Shown here one piece after another: positions 51,897 through 61,076 of a DNA stretch of 64,000 nt. Both the position numbers and the translations under genes were made by a program. Source of the DNA: Natronorubrum bangense (GTDB lineage: Archaea > Halobacteriota > Halobacteria > Halobacteriales > Natrialbaceae); assembly GCF_004799645.1 (NCBI RefSeq), contig NZ_CP031305.1:62001-126000 (forward strand), written 5' to 3'. A model generated the notes under the pieces. The model saw only the letters and a program-made list of their open reading frames with translations. It did no database searches and had not been told where the DNA came from. Each line of letters starts with the position of its first letter. Positions within the stretch are counted from its first letter, which is position 1.

Positions 51897-52712
51897 ATGA
51901 CGGTCGTTCTCGCTGGTGTCGGTGCCGACAGCACGAACCTCGGGGCACTTGCCCCACTGTACGATGATGGGCGCTTCGAGTACGTGCCGATCCCTGAGAA
52001 GGCACACGCAACAGACGAAACCGCAACCCTCGGCTCGTGGGACCTGCGTGCAAGCGAGGGTACCGCAGCGTCGCTCACAAACCGAATCACACCCCAGCCG
52101 ATCGGCGATGCCGACAGAACTGTCGCCGGTGACGAACTCGAGTCCTGGCCACTCCATCGCGATCCGAACTTTGAGGCCCTGACCTACGGCGAACACCGAA
52201 CCAGCGGCTACGTCTCGAGGCTTCGGGCGCTCGAGCCGGGCGATGTCGTCGGCTTCTATGCTGGCCTGCGCCGTCCCGATGGCGACCGCGCCCATCGCTA
52301 TCTGATCGGCTACATGACCGTCGATCGCGTCGACGTCGTCACACCCGAGATGCCCCAAGCCGAGCGCGAAGCGATCCTCGAGGCCCACCCCGAGAACGCC
52401 CACACGAAACGTGCCAGCGATGGCGAGTGCTATCTGGGCAAACCGGTCGTGCTCATCGACGGCCGCGAGCCCGGCGGGCTGTTCGATCGGTATCCGATCC
52501 AACTCTCGGAGTACTACGTCAAGTCGGGCAACGAACGCGCACAGTACTATCTGCGCGAGGAGATCGCAAACGCGTGGGACGTTCGTGCCGGCGGTGAGAA
52601 CATGATGTACAAACCGGCCTATCGCTGTGCAGTCTCGAGCGATGCCTTTCGACAGCAGGTCGGACGCTGTCGAGAGCGGACGGCAGATGACGCAGTGATC
52701 GAGTCGGCATAG
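51897..52712 (+). CDS. Nmad3-like protein (nucleotide-modification-associated domain)
   Basis: A 271-residue protein resembling the Nmad3 family, predicted from comparative genomics to work with DNA or nucleotide base modification. MTVVLAGVGADSTNLGALAPLYDDGRFEYVPIPEK is the typical opening of the family (a GxDS-like turn, then a P..DGRF..IPIPE strand). LEPGDVVGFYAGLRRPDG..YLIGYMTVDRV forms the middle, and the C-terminal half has YPIQLSEYYVKSGNERAQYYLREEIANAWDVRAGGE. No DNA methyltransferase or other modification gene is next to it. The ATG at 51897 begins the domain. The assignment is by pattern recall and should be treated as probable only. Confidence 0.55.
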   Translation: MTVVLAGVGADSTNLGALAPLYDDGRFEYVPIPEKAHATDETATLGSWDLRASEGTAASLTNRITPQPIGDADRTVAGDELESWPLHRDPNFEALTYGEHRTSGYVSRLRALEPGDVVGFYAGLRRPDGDRAHRYLIGYMTVDRVDVVTPEMPQAEREAILEAHPENAHTKRASDGECYLGKPVVLIDGREPGGLFDRYPIQLSEYYVKSGNERAQYYLREEIANAWDVRAGGENMMYKPAYRCAVSSDAFRQQVGRCRERTADDAVIESA

Positions 52713-52815
52713 ACTGGCTGTCAGAGAGTCGTGTGTGAAGATGTCTGCCCTCGACTCGTGCTCTCGCGCGTTGACATGGTCGGTTTCATGTAGTGATAGG
52801 TCGTATTCCTCGACA

Positions 52816-53352
52816 GTGACTGACGAGAACACATCCCGTCACGACCGCATTCGCCGGCATCCGACACCAGGGCCGGGCAACTCGTTGTCCGGGTGGCCGA
52901 CCGCTCGTAGTCCCGCTCGAGTCGCGATTTCGTATCTCGTCATCTGGCTTGTCCGGATCTCGCCGAGTCTCCGGCTCAAGCGCTGGCTGTTGCGTCAGCT
53001 GGGCGTCACTGTTGGACCTGGGGTTTCGTGGGGACTCGAGGCCACGCCGGACGTCTTCTGGCCGGAACTGATCACGATCGAAGCGGAGGCGCTGGTCGGC
53101 TACGACGCGACGATTCTCTGTCACGAGTTTCTGCAAGACGAGTATCGGACGGGCGAGGTTCGGATCGGAGAGCGGGCGATGATCGGTGCCGGGGCGATCG
53201 TTCTGCCGGGCGTCGAAATCGGTGCCGATGCACGCGTCGCGGCGAACTCACTCGTGACACGTGACGTCCCGCCGAATACGACTGTTGCGGGTGTCCCAGC
53301 CGAGCCGATGGGGACAGACGACACTGACGAGGAGCCGCAATCGGAGTCATAA
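52816..53352 (+). CDS. acyltransferase, left-handed beta-helix (hexapeptide) type
   Basis: A 178-residue protein (GTG start) of the LbH acetyltransferase type, similar to maltose/galactoside and serine acetyltransferases. A hydrophobic helix ARVAISYLVIWLVRISPSLRLKRWLLRQLG (about 34-63) precedes repeats of the [LIV]-G-x4 type: ITIEAEALVGYDATILCHEF, VRIGERAMIGAGAIVLPGVEIGADARVAANSLVTRDVPPNTTVAGVPAEPM. The final part is diagnostic of a hexapeptide transferase with an acyl-CoA-binding coil. The hydrophobic helix suggests membrane association. The acceptor is unknown. The frame is open to 52735, but the upstream part looks non-coding. Confidence 0.78.
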   Translation: MTDENTSRHDRIRRHPTPGPGNSLSGWPTARSPARVAISYLVIWLVRISPSLRLKRWLLRQLGVTVGPGVSWGLEATPDVFWPELITIEAEALVGYDATILCHEFLQDEYRTGEVRIGERAMIGAGAIVLPGVEIGADARVAANSLVTRDVPPNTTVAGVPAEPMGTDDTDEEPQSES

Positions 53353-53494
53353 GCGCACGACGAGCGCCAGCCCGGAGAAAGCGAGCGCTCGGCATGAGCA
53401 GTTAGAAAAGCAAGATAGAAACGATGCTTCTCGAGAAGACGCGTCGAAAACGCGTTCTGCTCGAGCAATCGGAGCTGGTGGGGACGTCGCGAAA

Positions 53495-54649
53495 CTACAG
53501 CGACGGCCAGGACTTGCGGGCTTCGTTCCAGGACGTGATGTCTGCGATCCAGCGGGCGGCGATCGCCTTTTTGAGGTTCTTCGCAGCGAAGCCACCGAAG
53601 GTATCGACGGGCAACATATCGACGTCGTGGGCGATTGCCTTGTCACCGACGGAGACGACGGTCCCTTTGTCGTCGTGTTCCCAGGTCTTGAGCGGGCGGT
53701 TTTCGATGGCTCGAGAGATGTTCTCGCCAGCGACTTCTGCGGCCTGCCAGGCGGCCTGTGCGGTCGGCGGCGCAGGCTGGTCGCCCTGGTCGATGATTGC
53801 CGAGTCGCCGATTGCGAAGACGCGTTCGTTGGAGGTCTGGAAGTTGGCCTTCGTGTTGACGCGGTTGTGTTCTTTCTCGAGGTCGACATCGTCGAACGCA
53901 TCACGACCCGTAATTCCGCCGGTCCAGACGAGCACGTCGTGTTCGAGCGGTTCGCCCTCGTCGAACTCGATGACGTCCTCGGTGGCTTCGGTGATCGGAT
54001 CGTCCGTATGGATCCGGACGCCAGCGTCCTCGAGCAGATCGCGCAGGGCCTGCTGGCACTCTGGGTCGTTCCCGGGGAAGATCTCGTCAAGTGCTTCGAC
54101 GAGGTGGATTTCGATCGGTGCACGGTGGTTGTCGCGGAACTCCGCGATCTCACCGGCAGTCTGGATACCCGAGAGCCCAGCGCCGCCGATGACGACCTGC
54201 GCGGGCTCGCCGCGGGTGGCGTCCTGGCTGGCCTGCTTGACGGCGTCGTGAATCTCGAGCGCGTCGTCGAGACTTTTGAGCGTCAGCGAGTGTTCCTCGA
54301 GGCCGGGGATACCGTAGTAGGCGGTCTGGCTGCCGAGGCCGACGAGGACGTAATCGTACTCGACGTCATCGGAGTCGGCCAGTTCGACAACCTGTTCGTC
54401 GACGTCGAGACCGGTGACCTCGTCCTGAATAAAGCGAGTCGATGGGTCCGCGATCTGATCGATCGGGAACGTGATATCAGAGCGGACGCTTGGGTCACGG
54501 ATCACGCGGTGTGATTCGTGAAGAACCAGGTGATAATCGACGTCCGCAATCCATGTGAGTCGTACGCTGCCTCCAAGCTCCGACTGGAGTTTATTGATCG
54601 CACCGGCACCAGCATAGCCAGCTCCGAGCACGACGACGTTCTCAGTCAT
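53495..54649 (-). CDS. NAD(P)/FAD-dependent oxidoreductase, type II NADH dehydrogenase-like
   Basis: Flavoprotein of 384 residues in the NDH-2/sulfide-quinone reductase group. FAD site VVVLGAGYAGAGAINKL at the N-terminus, NAD(P) site QVVIGGAGLSGIQTAGEIAEF (about 150-170), and the C-terminal VFAIGDSAIIDQGDQPAPPTAQAAWQAAEVAGENI, which contacts FAD and quinone. FGGFAAKNLKKAIAARWIADI near the end is typical of NDH-2 members that touch the membrane. It lacks the Cys pair of sulfide-quinone reductase, so NADH oxidation is favoured (inference). ATG at 54649 is used. Confidence 0.85.
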   Translation of the reverse strand: MTENVVVLGAGYAGAGAINKLQSELGGSVRLTWIADVDYHLVLHESHRVIRDPSVRSDITFPIDQIADPSTRFIQDEVTGLDVDEQVVELADSDDVEYDYVLVGLGSQTAYYGIPGLEEHSLTLKSLDDALEIHDAVKQASQDATRGEPAQVVIGGAGLSGIQTAGEIAEFRDNHRAPIEIHLVEALDEIFPGNDPECQQALRDLLEDAGVRIHTDDPITEATEDVIEFDEGEPLEHDVLVWTGGITGRDAFDDVDLEKEHNRVNTKANFQTSNERVFAIGDSAIIDQGDQPAPPTAQAAWQAAEVAGENISRAIENRPLKTWEHDDKGTVVSVGDKAIAHDVDMLPVDTFGGFAAKNLKKAIAARWIADITSWNEARKSWPSL

Positions 54650-54765
54650 ACCTAGCAAATAGATACACTACGATACAAAGGTGTTGGAACACGAACCAAT
54701 GAGTGGTATGTTCACAGTTAACATACTTCTAGCGGGTCTGTTCCGTGACGAGCAAGTGAGTCGGG

Positions 54766-55686
54766 TTACAGAATCCGCTTTCCGAACGTGCTTGCCGCGA
54801 GTTCGGCCGCGAGCGTCGCTGTCTCGTTACCCTCATCGAGGATCGGGTTCACTTCGACGACATCCATCGACCGGAGAATACCGCCACTCTCATGTCGCCG
54901 AGAGACGGTCTCGAGGGCGGCGTGAGCTTCCCGGTAGGTGACACCGCCGCGAACTGGTGTCCCAACACCGGGTGCTGTTTTGGGGTCGAGCCAGTCGAGG
55001 TCGAGACTTACGTGAACGCCGTCGGTGTCGGTGGTCGCAACATCCAACGCAGTCTCGACGACCGACGTCATTCCCTGTTCGTCGATATCGGCCATCGTGA
55101 AAGCAGTCATCTCACTGTCCCGGAGGAGTTTGCGTTCGCGATCGTCGATACTCCGAAGGCCGACGTATGCGATCGATCCTTCCCGGACACGCGGTGCGGT
55201 GGCCCACGCTTGGTCCTCGAACGTCCCACGGCCAAGCGTCGCCGCAAGCGGCATCCCGTGGACGTTTCCGCTAGGTGAGGTTTCTGGTGTATTGAGATCT
55301 GCGTGGGCATCGAACCAGATCGCGCCGAGATCGGCGTCTCTGGACGAGCCCTGCATCGAGCCGATCGCAACCGAGTGATCACCACCCAGAACGAGCGGAA
55401 ACTCGCCGTCTGCAAGGGTCTGTTCGACGCGGTCGGCCAGCCGTGTACAGACGTCTTCGACCTCCCGGAGAAATTTTGCGTTCCCCCGGCTCGGCTGCTT
55501 GGCATCCGGATCGCGCTCCTCTGCCCGTGGGATCGAAAGATCACCCGAATCGGTTGGATCAACACCTGCACGCGACAAGCCATCGGCAAGTCCTGCATAT
55601 CGGATCGCCGACGGTCCCATATCGACGCCTCGACGATCAGCGCCGTAGTCCATCGGTGCACCGATAATTCTGATACTCTGTCCCAT
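54766..55686 (-). CDS. rocF: arginase/agmatinase family hydrolase
   Basis: Binuclear manganese ureohydrolase of about 306 residues. Metal-binding motifs: LVLGGDHSVAIG (about 97-108), IWFDAHADLNTPETSPSGNVHGMPLA with the His-Asp-His site, and VHVSLDLDWLDPKTAPGVGTPVRGG (SxDxDxxDP). NVHGMPLA and the overall length match arginase (arginine to ornithine and urea) better than agmatinase. ATG at 55686 begins MGQSIRIIGAPMDYGADRRGVDMGP; the ORF could extend to 55707. It is divergent from the DtxR-family gene, with an operator-like palindrome between. Confidence 0.88.
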   Translation of the reverse strand: MGQSIRIIGAPMDYGADRRGVDMGPSAIRYAGLADGLSRAGVDPTDSGDLSIPRAEERDPDAKQPSRGNAKFLREVEDVCTRLADRVEQTLADGEFPLVLGGDHSVAIGSMQGSSRDADLGAIWFDAHADLNTPETSPSGNVHGMPLAATLGRGTFEDQAWATAPRVREGSIAYVGLRSIDDRERKLLRDSEMTAFTMADIDEQGMTSVVETALDVATTDTDGVHVSLDLDWLDPKTAPGVGTPVRGGVTYREAHAALETVSRRHESGGILRSMDVVEVNPILDEGNETATLAAELAASTFGKRIL

Positions 55687-55739
55687 GCGTGTGCTATGAC
55701 GCGACATGGTTTGATCGTGGCGATCGAGCGAGCGACAGA

Positions 55740-55761
55740 TTTAGGCTTAGATAGGACTAAA
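55740..55761. promoter_or_regulatory. operator-like palindrome upstream of the DtxR-family gene
   Basis: TTTAG at the left end and CTAAA at the right end are exact inverted repeats; inner positions CxTA/TAxG also pair. CTTAGATA in the middle is centred about 27 bases before the ATG at 55776, so the palindrome covers the probable TATA box. This fits autoregulation by the encoded metal-dependent repressor. A related TTAGA/TCTAA palindrome precedes the ZIP gene. Confidence 0.5.
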
Positions 55762-55775
55762 AATCCGATACGATG

Positions 55776-56453
55776 ATGCTGAGCGACGTGATGGAAGATT
55801 ATCTCAAGGCGATCTACCAGCTCCAGCGTGAGACCGACGAACGGATCAAAACGTCGGCCATCGCAGAAGAGCTAGACGTCACGTCGCCGACTGTCACCAG
55901 TATGCTCGATAAACTCGAGGACCGTGGACTTGTCGACCGCGAAAAGTACCGCGGCGTCACGTTGACCGACGAGGGTGAAACGGTCGCCCTCGAGGTGATC
56001 CGACATCACCGACTGCTCGAGGCCTATCTGACGGAACATCTCGACTACGACTGGGCGGAAGTCCACGAGGAAGCGGACCGACTCGAACACCACATCAGCG
56101 AGAACTTCGAGGCCCGCGTGGCGGACGCGCTCGACCAGCCGACGGTCGACCCCCACGGCTCGCCGATCCCCAGCGCCGACCTCGAGCCACCGGAACGGCC
56201 AGACGGAGCCTCCGTCACCGAGTTTGCAGAGGGAGATATCGTGGTCGTCGAGGAAGTCGCTGATCACGATGCCGAGGTGCTCTCGTATCTCGCAGAGCAC
56301 GGCGTCGAGCCGGGGGTCGAACTCGAGATCGTGGAGGTCGCTCCCTTCGGGATGGTTACCGCCCGCTCGAGCGGCCACGACGACACCGTTTCGTTGCCCG
56401 AATCTGTCGCACATCATGTTCGTGTGGCTGCGCCGGCAGAAGTCGAACAATAA
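55776..56453 (+). CDS. DtxR/MntR-family metal-dependent transcriptional regulator
   Basis: A 225-residue iron- or manganese-dependent repressor. The winged-helix DNA-binding domain is at the N-terminus: MLSDVMEDYLKAIYQLQRETDERIKTSAIAEELDVTSPTVTSMLDKLEDRGLVDREKYRGVTLTDEG. The metal-binding/dimerisation domain follows (VIRHHRLLEAYLTEHLDYDWAEVHEEADRLEHHISENFE, rich in His and Glu ligands), and a C-terminal SH3-like FeoA domain begins near 140. DtxR proteins repress metal uptake when the metal is abundant. The neighbouring ZIP transporter and shared palindromes suggest Mn, Zn or Fe control (inference). ATG at 55776 is favoured by the spacing to the promoter; ATG at 55773 is the alternative. Confidence 0.88.
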   Translation: MLSDVMEDYLKAIYQLQRETDERIKTSAIAEELDVTSPTVTSMLDKLEDRGLVDREKYRGVTLTDEGETVALEVIRHHRLLEAYLTEHLDYDWAEVHEEADRLEHHISENFEARVADALDQPTVDPHGSPIPSADLEPPERPDGASVTEFAEGDIVVVEEVADHDAEVLSYLAEHGVEPGVELEIVEVAPFGMVTARSSGHDDTVSLPESVAHHVRVAAPAEVEQ

Positions 56454-56534
56454 CGGTAGTTCGGACAGATCTGTTCAGGAAATCCGTGAGCTGCTGCGTT
56501 TAGAGTCAGTCTAACTGCCGACCATTGGAAAAGC

Positions 56535-56555
56535 TATAAGTTTAGATGGCTCTAA
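56535..56555 (+). promoter_or_regulatory. ZIP promoter: TATA box followed by a DtxR-type palindrome
   Basis: TATAAG (56535-56540) is followed directly by TTAGA-TGGC-TCTAA (56542-56555), a perfect five-base inverted repeat similar to the one before the DtxR-family gene. The site lies between TATA and the expected start (about 56565), where a bound repressor would block the polymerase. Confidence 0.5.
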
Positions 56556-56565
56556 TCATTTGTCA

Positions 56566-56610
56566 ATGATGACTCGATATTTCGGTACTGGTACGGAGGA
56601 GCCCTCATGA
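56566..56610 (+). CDS. 14-residue leader ORF coupled to the ZIP gene
   Basis: ATG at 56566 opens a short frame MMTRYFGTGTEEPS that stops at 56608-56610 (TGA), overlapping the ZIP start ATG (56607) in an ATGA arrangement. The ATG is about 27 bases from the TATA centre, where a leaderless start would fall. The sequence GGAGGAG inside it serves as the Shine-Dalgarno site of the ZIP gene. Whether it is translated is not known; it may couple translation. Confidence 0.35.
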   Translation: MMTRYFGTGTEEPS

Positions 56611-57539
56611 CAGCACGATCGATCAACGATCTCCCGCGATGGGTGCTGGCTGTTGGCCCAGTGGTAGTTCTCGCAGTCGTGTTCGGACTCCTGTATTTCA
56701 CGTCGCCGTTCAGCGGCCTCGGTTCAGCTGACGAGGCGAGCACCGCCGAAATTGTCTGGATGGTGACGGTCATCGGTGCGATTGCAGGCATCATTCCAGT
56801 TGCGATCGGGATGCTCTGGTTTCCCTTTATCCGGAATCTCGAGCCGAAGTATCTCCATGCGTTTATGGCGCTTGCGGCCGGTGTGCTTGCGTTTATTGCC
56901 GTCGAGATGACCGAAGAGATCATTGAGTACGGCGCCGAGGTCGACGGCGCGCTCACTGCAGGAACAGTCGCTGTCGTCGGTGTCGGGGGGACGTTTGCTG
57001 TGATGTATGCCGCCAGCAAGTGGCGACAGCACAAAATGTCGAGCCAGGACAAAAGTGGGCTCCACATTGCCTACCTCGTCGCGCTCGCGTTGGGACTGCA
57101 TAGCATTGGTGAGGGGCTCGGGATCGGTGTCGCCTACGTCCAAGGGGATGCGACGCTCGTGATGTTGCTCGTGTTGGCGTTCGTCATGCACAACGTGATG
57201 GAAGGGCCGACTGTCGTCGCGGCAGTCGCCCGCGATAGGGACCAGCCACCACTTCGACATTTCGCTGCGATGGGCATTATCGCTGGCGGACCCGTTATCC
57301 TCGGCGGCTGGATCGGCAGCTTCGCAAACTCGCCACTGCTTGCCGTTCTCTTCTATGCGATCGCTGTCGGTGCGATTATCCAGGTGCTCATCGAGGTCGC
57401 CGAACTCATCCGTTTTGATGCCGAAGCCGTCCTGAGTCGGACGAACACGGCAACGTTCGTCGGCGGCTTCGTTCTCATGTTCTTCCTCGAGGACGTCCTC
57501 ACCGACCTCGTCCTCGAGGGCTGGCTCGTTCCAGTCTGA
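56607..57539 (+). CDS. ZIP family metal transporter
   Basis: Divalent-metal permease (ZIP, GufA/ZupT-like), 310 residues, about eight membrane helices. Helix 4 has the metal motif LHSIGEGLGIGVAY and helix 5 has VMHNVMEGPTVVAA, giving the His/Glu/Asn ligands of the binuclear site. The loop after helix 3 (ASKWRQHKMSSQDKSG) is short. ZIP proteins bring Zn, Mn or Fe into the cytoplasm. The DtxR-type operator in its promoter and the adjacent regulator support metal-controlled uptake; which metal is not determinable. GGAGGAG five bases before the ATG at 56607 fixes the start. Confidence 0.88.
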   Translation: MTARSINDLPRWVLAVGPVVVLAVVFGLLYFTSPFSGLGSADEASTAEIVWMVTVIGAIAGIIPVAIGMLWFPFIRNLEPKYLHAFMALAAGVLAFIAVEMTEEIIEYGAEVDGALTAGTVAVVGVGGTFAVMYAASKWRQHKMSSQDKSGLHIAYLVALALGLHSIGEGLGIGVAYVQGDATLVMLLVLAFVMHNVMEGPTVVAAVARDRDQPPLRHFAAMGIIAGGPVILGGWIGSFANSPLLAVLFYAIAVGAIIQVLIEVAELIRFDAEAVLSRTNTATFVGGFVLMFFLEDVLTDLVLEGWLVPV

Positions 57540-57729
57540 GGCTGCCGAGATGGTGACAGCAGTTCTCACACGTCTATCGATCACCGTGTGGTAACAGACG
57601 GTATCAGCAAACAGTCTCCTAGAGCGACGCAAACAGACACCAACTCACAGACCGCTCCCGAAGCAAAACGCCTTACTATAGGCGGCTCAAAGATCAAAAT
57701 CCTAGCGAAACAACCTGACTCACCCGTCG

Positions 57730-57737
57730 GGTTTAAG
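57730..57737 (+). promoter_or_regulatory. TATA-like box of the winged-helix gene
   Basis: GTTTAAGG, centred about 27 bases before the ATG at 57762. It supports a leaderless message and rejects the longer frame starting at 57588. Confidence 0.45.
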
Positions 57738-57761
57738 GAAATCAACTACGAATATCCCAGT

Positions 57762-58295
57762 ATGTCATCCATCGAACTCACCCCCAGCCAGAAGAAAATC
57801 CTCCGGGCACTAACGAATCTTCACAAGGAATCGGAATCCGCGATCAAAGGTGAGGATATCGCCGAACAGGTCGACCGGAACCCCGGCACGATCCGAAACC
57901 AGATGCAGAGTCTCAAGGCCCTGCAGTTGGTCGAAGGCGTACCAGGCCCGAAAGGAGGATATAAACCAACCGCAGCAGCGTACGAGGCGCTCGAAATCCA
58001 GCAGATGGATGATCCAGCCTCCGTCCCACTCGAGCACGAAGGCCAGCCTGTAGACGACGTCATCGTCGAGGAAATCGACCTCTCGAGTGTTCACCACCCC
58101 GAACTCTGCCGTGCTGAGATCCACATCCAGGGAGCGATGGGTGAGATCCACGAGGATGACTCGGTCATCGTCGGACCGACACCACTCTCGAAACTCGTTA
58201 TCGAAGGGCGTGTCGACGGGAAAGACGACACGAACAATATTCTGATCCTTCGGATCGAGGACATGGTCGCGCCTGCCGAAGAACCAGCACACTGA
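57762..58295 (+). CDS. winged helix-turn-helix transcriptional regulator
   Basis: A 177-residue haloarchaeal DNA-binding protein. The N-terminal winged helix is MSSIELTPSQKKILRALTNLHKESESAIKGEDIAEQVDRNPGTIRNQMQSLKALQLVEGVPGPKGGYKPTAAAYEAL (wing PGPKGGY). The C-terminal half (about 95-177) has IVEEIDLSSVHHPELCRAEIHIQGAMGEIHEDDSVIVGPTPLSKLVIEGRV, an alpha/beta ligand or metal domain with two His. Similar proteins are annotated as Rrf2- or TrmB-like regulators, but the family is not certain. Cytoplasmic. The gap to gyrA (58296-58584) shows no gene. Confidence 0.78.
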   Translation: MSSIELTPSQKKILRALTNLHKESESAIKGEDIAEQVDRNPGTIRNQMQSLKALQLVEGVPGPKGGYKPTAAAYEALEIQQMDDPASVPLEHEGQPVDDVIVEEIDLSSVHHPELCRAEIHIQGAMGEIHEDDSVIVGPTPLSKLVIEGRVDGKDDTNNILILRIEDMVAPAEEPAH

Positions 58296-58560
58296 ACGCG
58301 CGTTCGGCGCTGGCAGTTCGTCTCGTCTCCGTTCTTATCGACAACTGCTCCTATTGGACAGCCCGGCGTGGAGTCGGTCACACACTCGAGGTCATCGTCC
58401 ACCGGACACATTTGCAGCCAACTTCGTACTGACTGTGAGTCACGTCCGCCAGCGGTCTGGCGACACCGTTCACCCCACCGCCAACACATCTGGTATCGAC
58501 TCTCGAGTCAGTTCGAGCTCGCGCACGATCCGATCCCTCTGCTGGTGTCGACTGCGACGC

Positions 58561-58584
58561 GAAAAAAGGAACGCGGCGCCGTGG
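58561..58584 (-). terminator. T-tract terminator of the gyrB-gyrA operon
   Basis: On the minus strand a GC-rich GGCGCCGCGTTCC is followed by TTTTTT (58562-58567) right after the gyrA stop, a typical archaeal termination signal. Confidence 0.45.
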
Positions 58585-61059
58585 TCAGTTCTCGTCGGTG
58601 TCGACCGTCGTGACAGCCGGAATCTCGTCGACGCTTGCGACCGCGTCGCCTGCCTCGACATCCATGACGATCACGCCCATCGTATTTCGTCCGACCGTCG
58701 AGATGTCGTCGACGCGCGTGCGGACGATCTGGCCGCGCTCGCTCATCATCACGAGTTCGTCGTCGTCGGCAACAGCTTTGACAGCCGTCACCGGCCCGTT
58801 TCGGTCGCCCGTTTTGATGTCGATCAGGCCCTTACCGTAGCGTGATTGGGTGCGATACGCCGAGAGGCGAGTGCGTTTGCCGTAGCCGTTTTGAGTGACG
58901 GTCAACAGCGCCCGCTCGTCGTCTTCGTCGGTCGCAACCAGTCCGGCGACCGCGTCGCCGTCCTCGAGTTTGATCCCGTTGACACCGCGGGCGTTGCGCC
59001 CCATCGAGCGAACTTCACTCTCGTCGAAGCGGATCGTCATCCCGCCTTCGGTTGCGATAACCAGATCCTGCGAGCCGTCGGTGACTTCGACGTCGACGAG
59101 TTCGTCACCGTCCTCGAGGTCGGCCGCGATGATCCCGGTCGAACGGATGTTGTCGAACTCCGAACCGGCGGTTCGTTTGACGTAGCCGTTCCGGGTGGCC
59201 ATCGTCACGAACTCGCCGTCGCCGAAGGCGTCAGTGTCGACGATGGCCGTAATATCCTCGTCGGTGTCGAGGTCGAGGATATTGACTGCCGATTTCCCGC
59301 GTGCCGTCCGGCCCATCTCGGGAATCTCGTAGGTCTTGAGCTGGTAGACTTTGCCCTGATTGGTAAAGCACAGCAGGTAGTCATGGGTGTTCGCGCGGAA
59401 CACCGTCGTGACGCGGTCGCCGTCTTTGACGTCCGCGCCGATGATTCCCTTGCCGCCCCGACCCTGCGGGCTGAACTGGTCGATCGGCATCCGCTTGACG
59501 TAGTCGTCTTCGGTCATGACGACGAACACCTCTTCTTCCGGAATGAGGTCCTCGTGAGTGACCGTCCCCTGGTCCTCGATGATCGAGGTCCGGCGGTCGT
59601 CGCCGTACTCGGCTTTGATCTCACGGAGTTCGTCTTTGATGACCGCGAGCAGCTCCTGCTCGCTTTCGAGAATCGATGTCAGGCGCTCGATCTCGGCCTG
59701 GACGTCCTCGTACTCGTCTTCGATCTCGGCCGTCTCCATCGACGTGAGACTGCCCAGTTGCATCCGGACGATGTGCTCTGCCTGGGCTTGGGAGAACGAA
59801 TACGCCTCCTGCAGGGCGGCTTTCGCGGCCGACCGATCCTCGCTGTTGCGGATCAGTTCGACGACGTCGTCGGCGTTCTCGACGGCCGTCAGTCGACCCT
59901 CGAGGATGTGGGCTCTGTCTTCTGCTTCCTCGAGGTCGTACTCACTGCGTCGGCGGACGACTTCACGGCGGTGGGTGACGTACTCCTCTAAGGTTTCTCG
60001 CAGCGAGAGCACCTGCGGCTGGCCGTCGACCAGCGCGAGGTTGATCACGCCGAACGTCTTCTCGAGATGGTTCTCGAGCAGTTTGTTTTTGACGACCTCG
60101 ACGTTCGCACCGCGTTTGCACTCGACGACGATGCGGACGCCGTCGCGGTCGGACTCGTCACGCAGGTCCGAGATCCCCTCGATCTCGCCGTCGTTGACGT
60201 TTTCGGCGATCCGCTCGACCATCCGGGCCTTGTTGGCCTGGTAGGGGAGTTCGGTGATGACGATTCGCTCGCGGCCGTTTTTCCACTCCTCGACTTCGAA
60301 CTCGGCACGCACGCGGATGCGCCCGCGACCGGTCTTGTACGCCGAGTAGATGGCGTCGCGACCGACGATGTTCGCGCCCGTCGGGAAGTCGGGGCCTTTG
60401 ACGTGCTCCATCAGATCCTCGACCGTCGCGTCAGGGTTGTCGATGAGTTCGATCGTCGCGTCGATCACCTCACAGAGGTTGTGCGGCGGGATGTTCGTGC
60501 TCATCCCGACGGCGATTCCCGAGGAGCCGTTCACGAGGAGATTCGGAAACGCCGCCGGCAGGACGTCGGGTTCCTGTAGGCGGTCGTCGTAGTTCGCCGA
60601 GAAGTCGACCGTGTCCTTGGCGATGTCCTCGAGCAGTTCCTCGGAGACGGCGGCCATCCGTGCCTCAGTGTATCGGGGCGCGGCGGCCGGGTCACCGTCC
60701 ATCGAGCCGAAGTTCCCCTGCCCGTCGACGAGCGGATAGCGCATCGAGAAATCCTGAGCCATCCGGACGAGCGTGTCATAGATTGCGCTGTCGCCGTGAG
60801 GGTGGTAGTCACCCATCGTCTCCCCGACGATCGAGGAGGACTTGCGGTGGCTGCTACCGGAAGAGACGCCCATCTCGTGCATCGCATACAGGATACGCCG
60901 GTGGACGGGTTTGAGGCCGTCCCGGACGTCCGGAAGGGCACGCCCCGCGATGACGGACATCGCGTAGTCGATATACGACTGCTCCATCTCATCTTCGATG
61001 CGGACGTTTTCGATCGCCCGTGCCTCTACGTCAGTCGGTTCGGGTACGTCTGAACTCAT
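58585..61059 (-). CDS. gyrA: DNA gyrase subunit A
   Basis: Breakage-reunion subunit of the type II topoisomerase that adds negative supercoils, 824 residues. The winged-helix/tower part has the catalytic Tyr130 in APRYTEARM, preceded by [31 protein letters not shown] (the quinolone region) and [12 protein letters not shown] coiled coil with a Leu zipper-like part follows, then the C-terminal beta-pinwheel with the GyrA box QGRGGKG ([15 protein letters not shown]). Haloarchaea acquired gyrase from bacteria; this pair is of that kind. It follows gyrB by 17 bases on the same strand. Confidence 0.97.
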   Translation of the reverse strand: MSSDVPEPTDVEARAIENVRIEDEMEQSYIDYAMSVIAGRALPDVRDGLKPVHRRILYAMHEMGVSSGSSHRKSSSIVGETMGDYHPHGDSAIYDTLVRMAQDFSMRYPLVDGQGNFGSMDGDPAAAPRYTEARMAAVSEELLEDIAKDTVDFSANYDDRLQEPDVLPAAFPNLLVNGSSGIAVGMSTNIPPHNLCEVIDATIELIDNPDATVEDLMEHVKGPDFPTGANIVGRDAIYSAYKTGRGRIRVRAEFEVEEWKNGRERIVITELPYQANKARMVERIAENVNDGEIEGISDLRDESDRDGVRIVVECKRGANVEVVKNKLLENHLEKTFGVINLALVDGQPQVLSLRETLEEYVTHRREVVRRRSEYDLEEAEDRAHILEGRLTAVENADDVVELIRNSEDRSAAKAALQEAYSFSQAQAEHIVRMQLGSLTSMETAEIEDEYEDVQAEIERLTSILESEQELLAVIKDELREIKAEYGDDRRTSIIEDQGTVTHEDLIPEEEVFVVMTEDDYVKRMPIDQFSPQGRGGKGIIGADVKDGDRVTTVFRANTHDYLLCFTNQGKVYQLKTYEIPEMGRTARGKSAVNILDLDTDEDITAIVDTDAFGDGEFVTMATRNGYVKRTAGSEFDNIRSTGIIAADLEDGDELVDVEVTDGSQDLVIATEGGMTIRFDESEVRSMGRNARGVNGIKLEDGDAVAGLVATDEDDERALLTVTQNGYGKRTRLSAYRTQSRYGKGLIDIKTGDRNGPVTAVKAVADDDELVMMSERGQIVRTRVDDISTVGRNTMGVIVMDVEAGDAVASVDEIPAVTTVDTDEN

Positions 61060-61076
61060 ATATTACCTCACCACAG

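Noticed and set aside
53261..54514. 417-codon plus-strand ORF
   Set aside because: Antisense to the NDH-2-like gene, which has clear FAD and NAD motifs.
58846..59991. 381-codon plus-strand ORF
   Set aside because: Antisense to gyrA.
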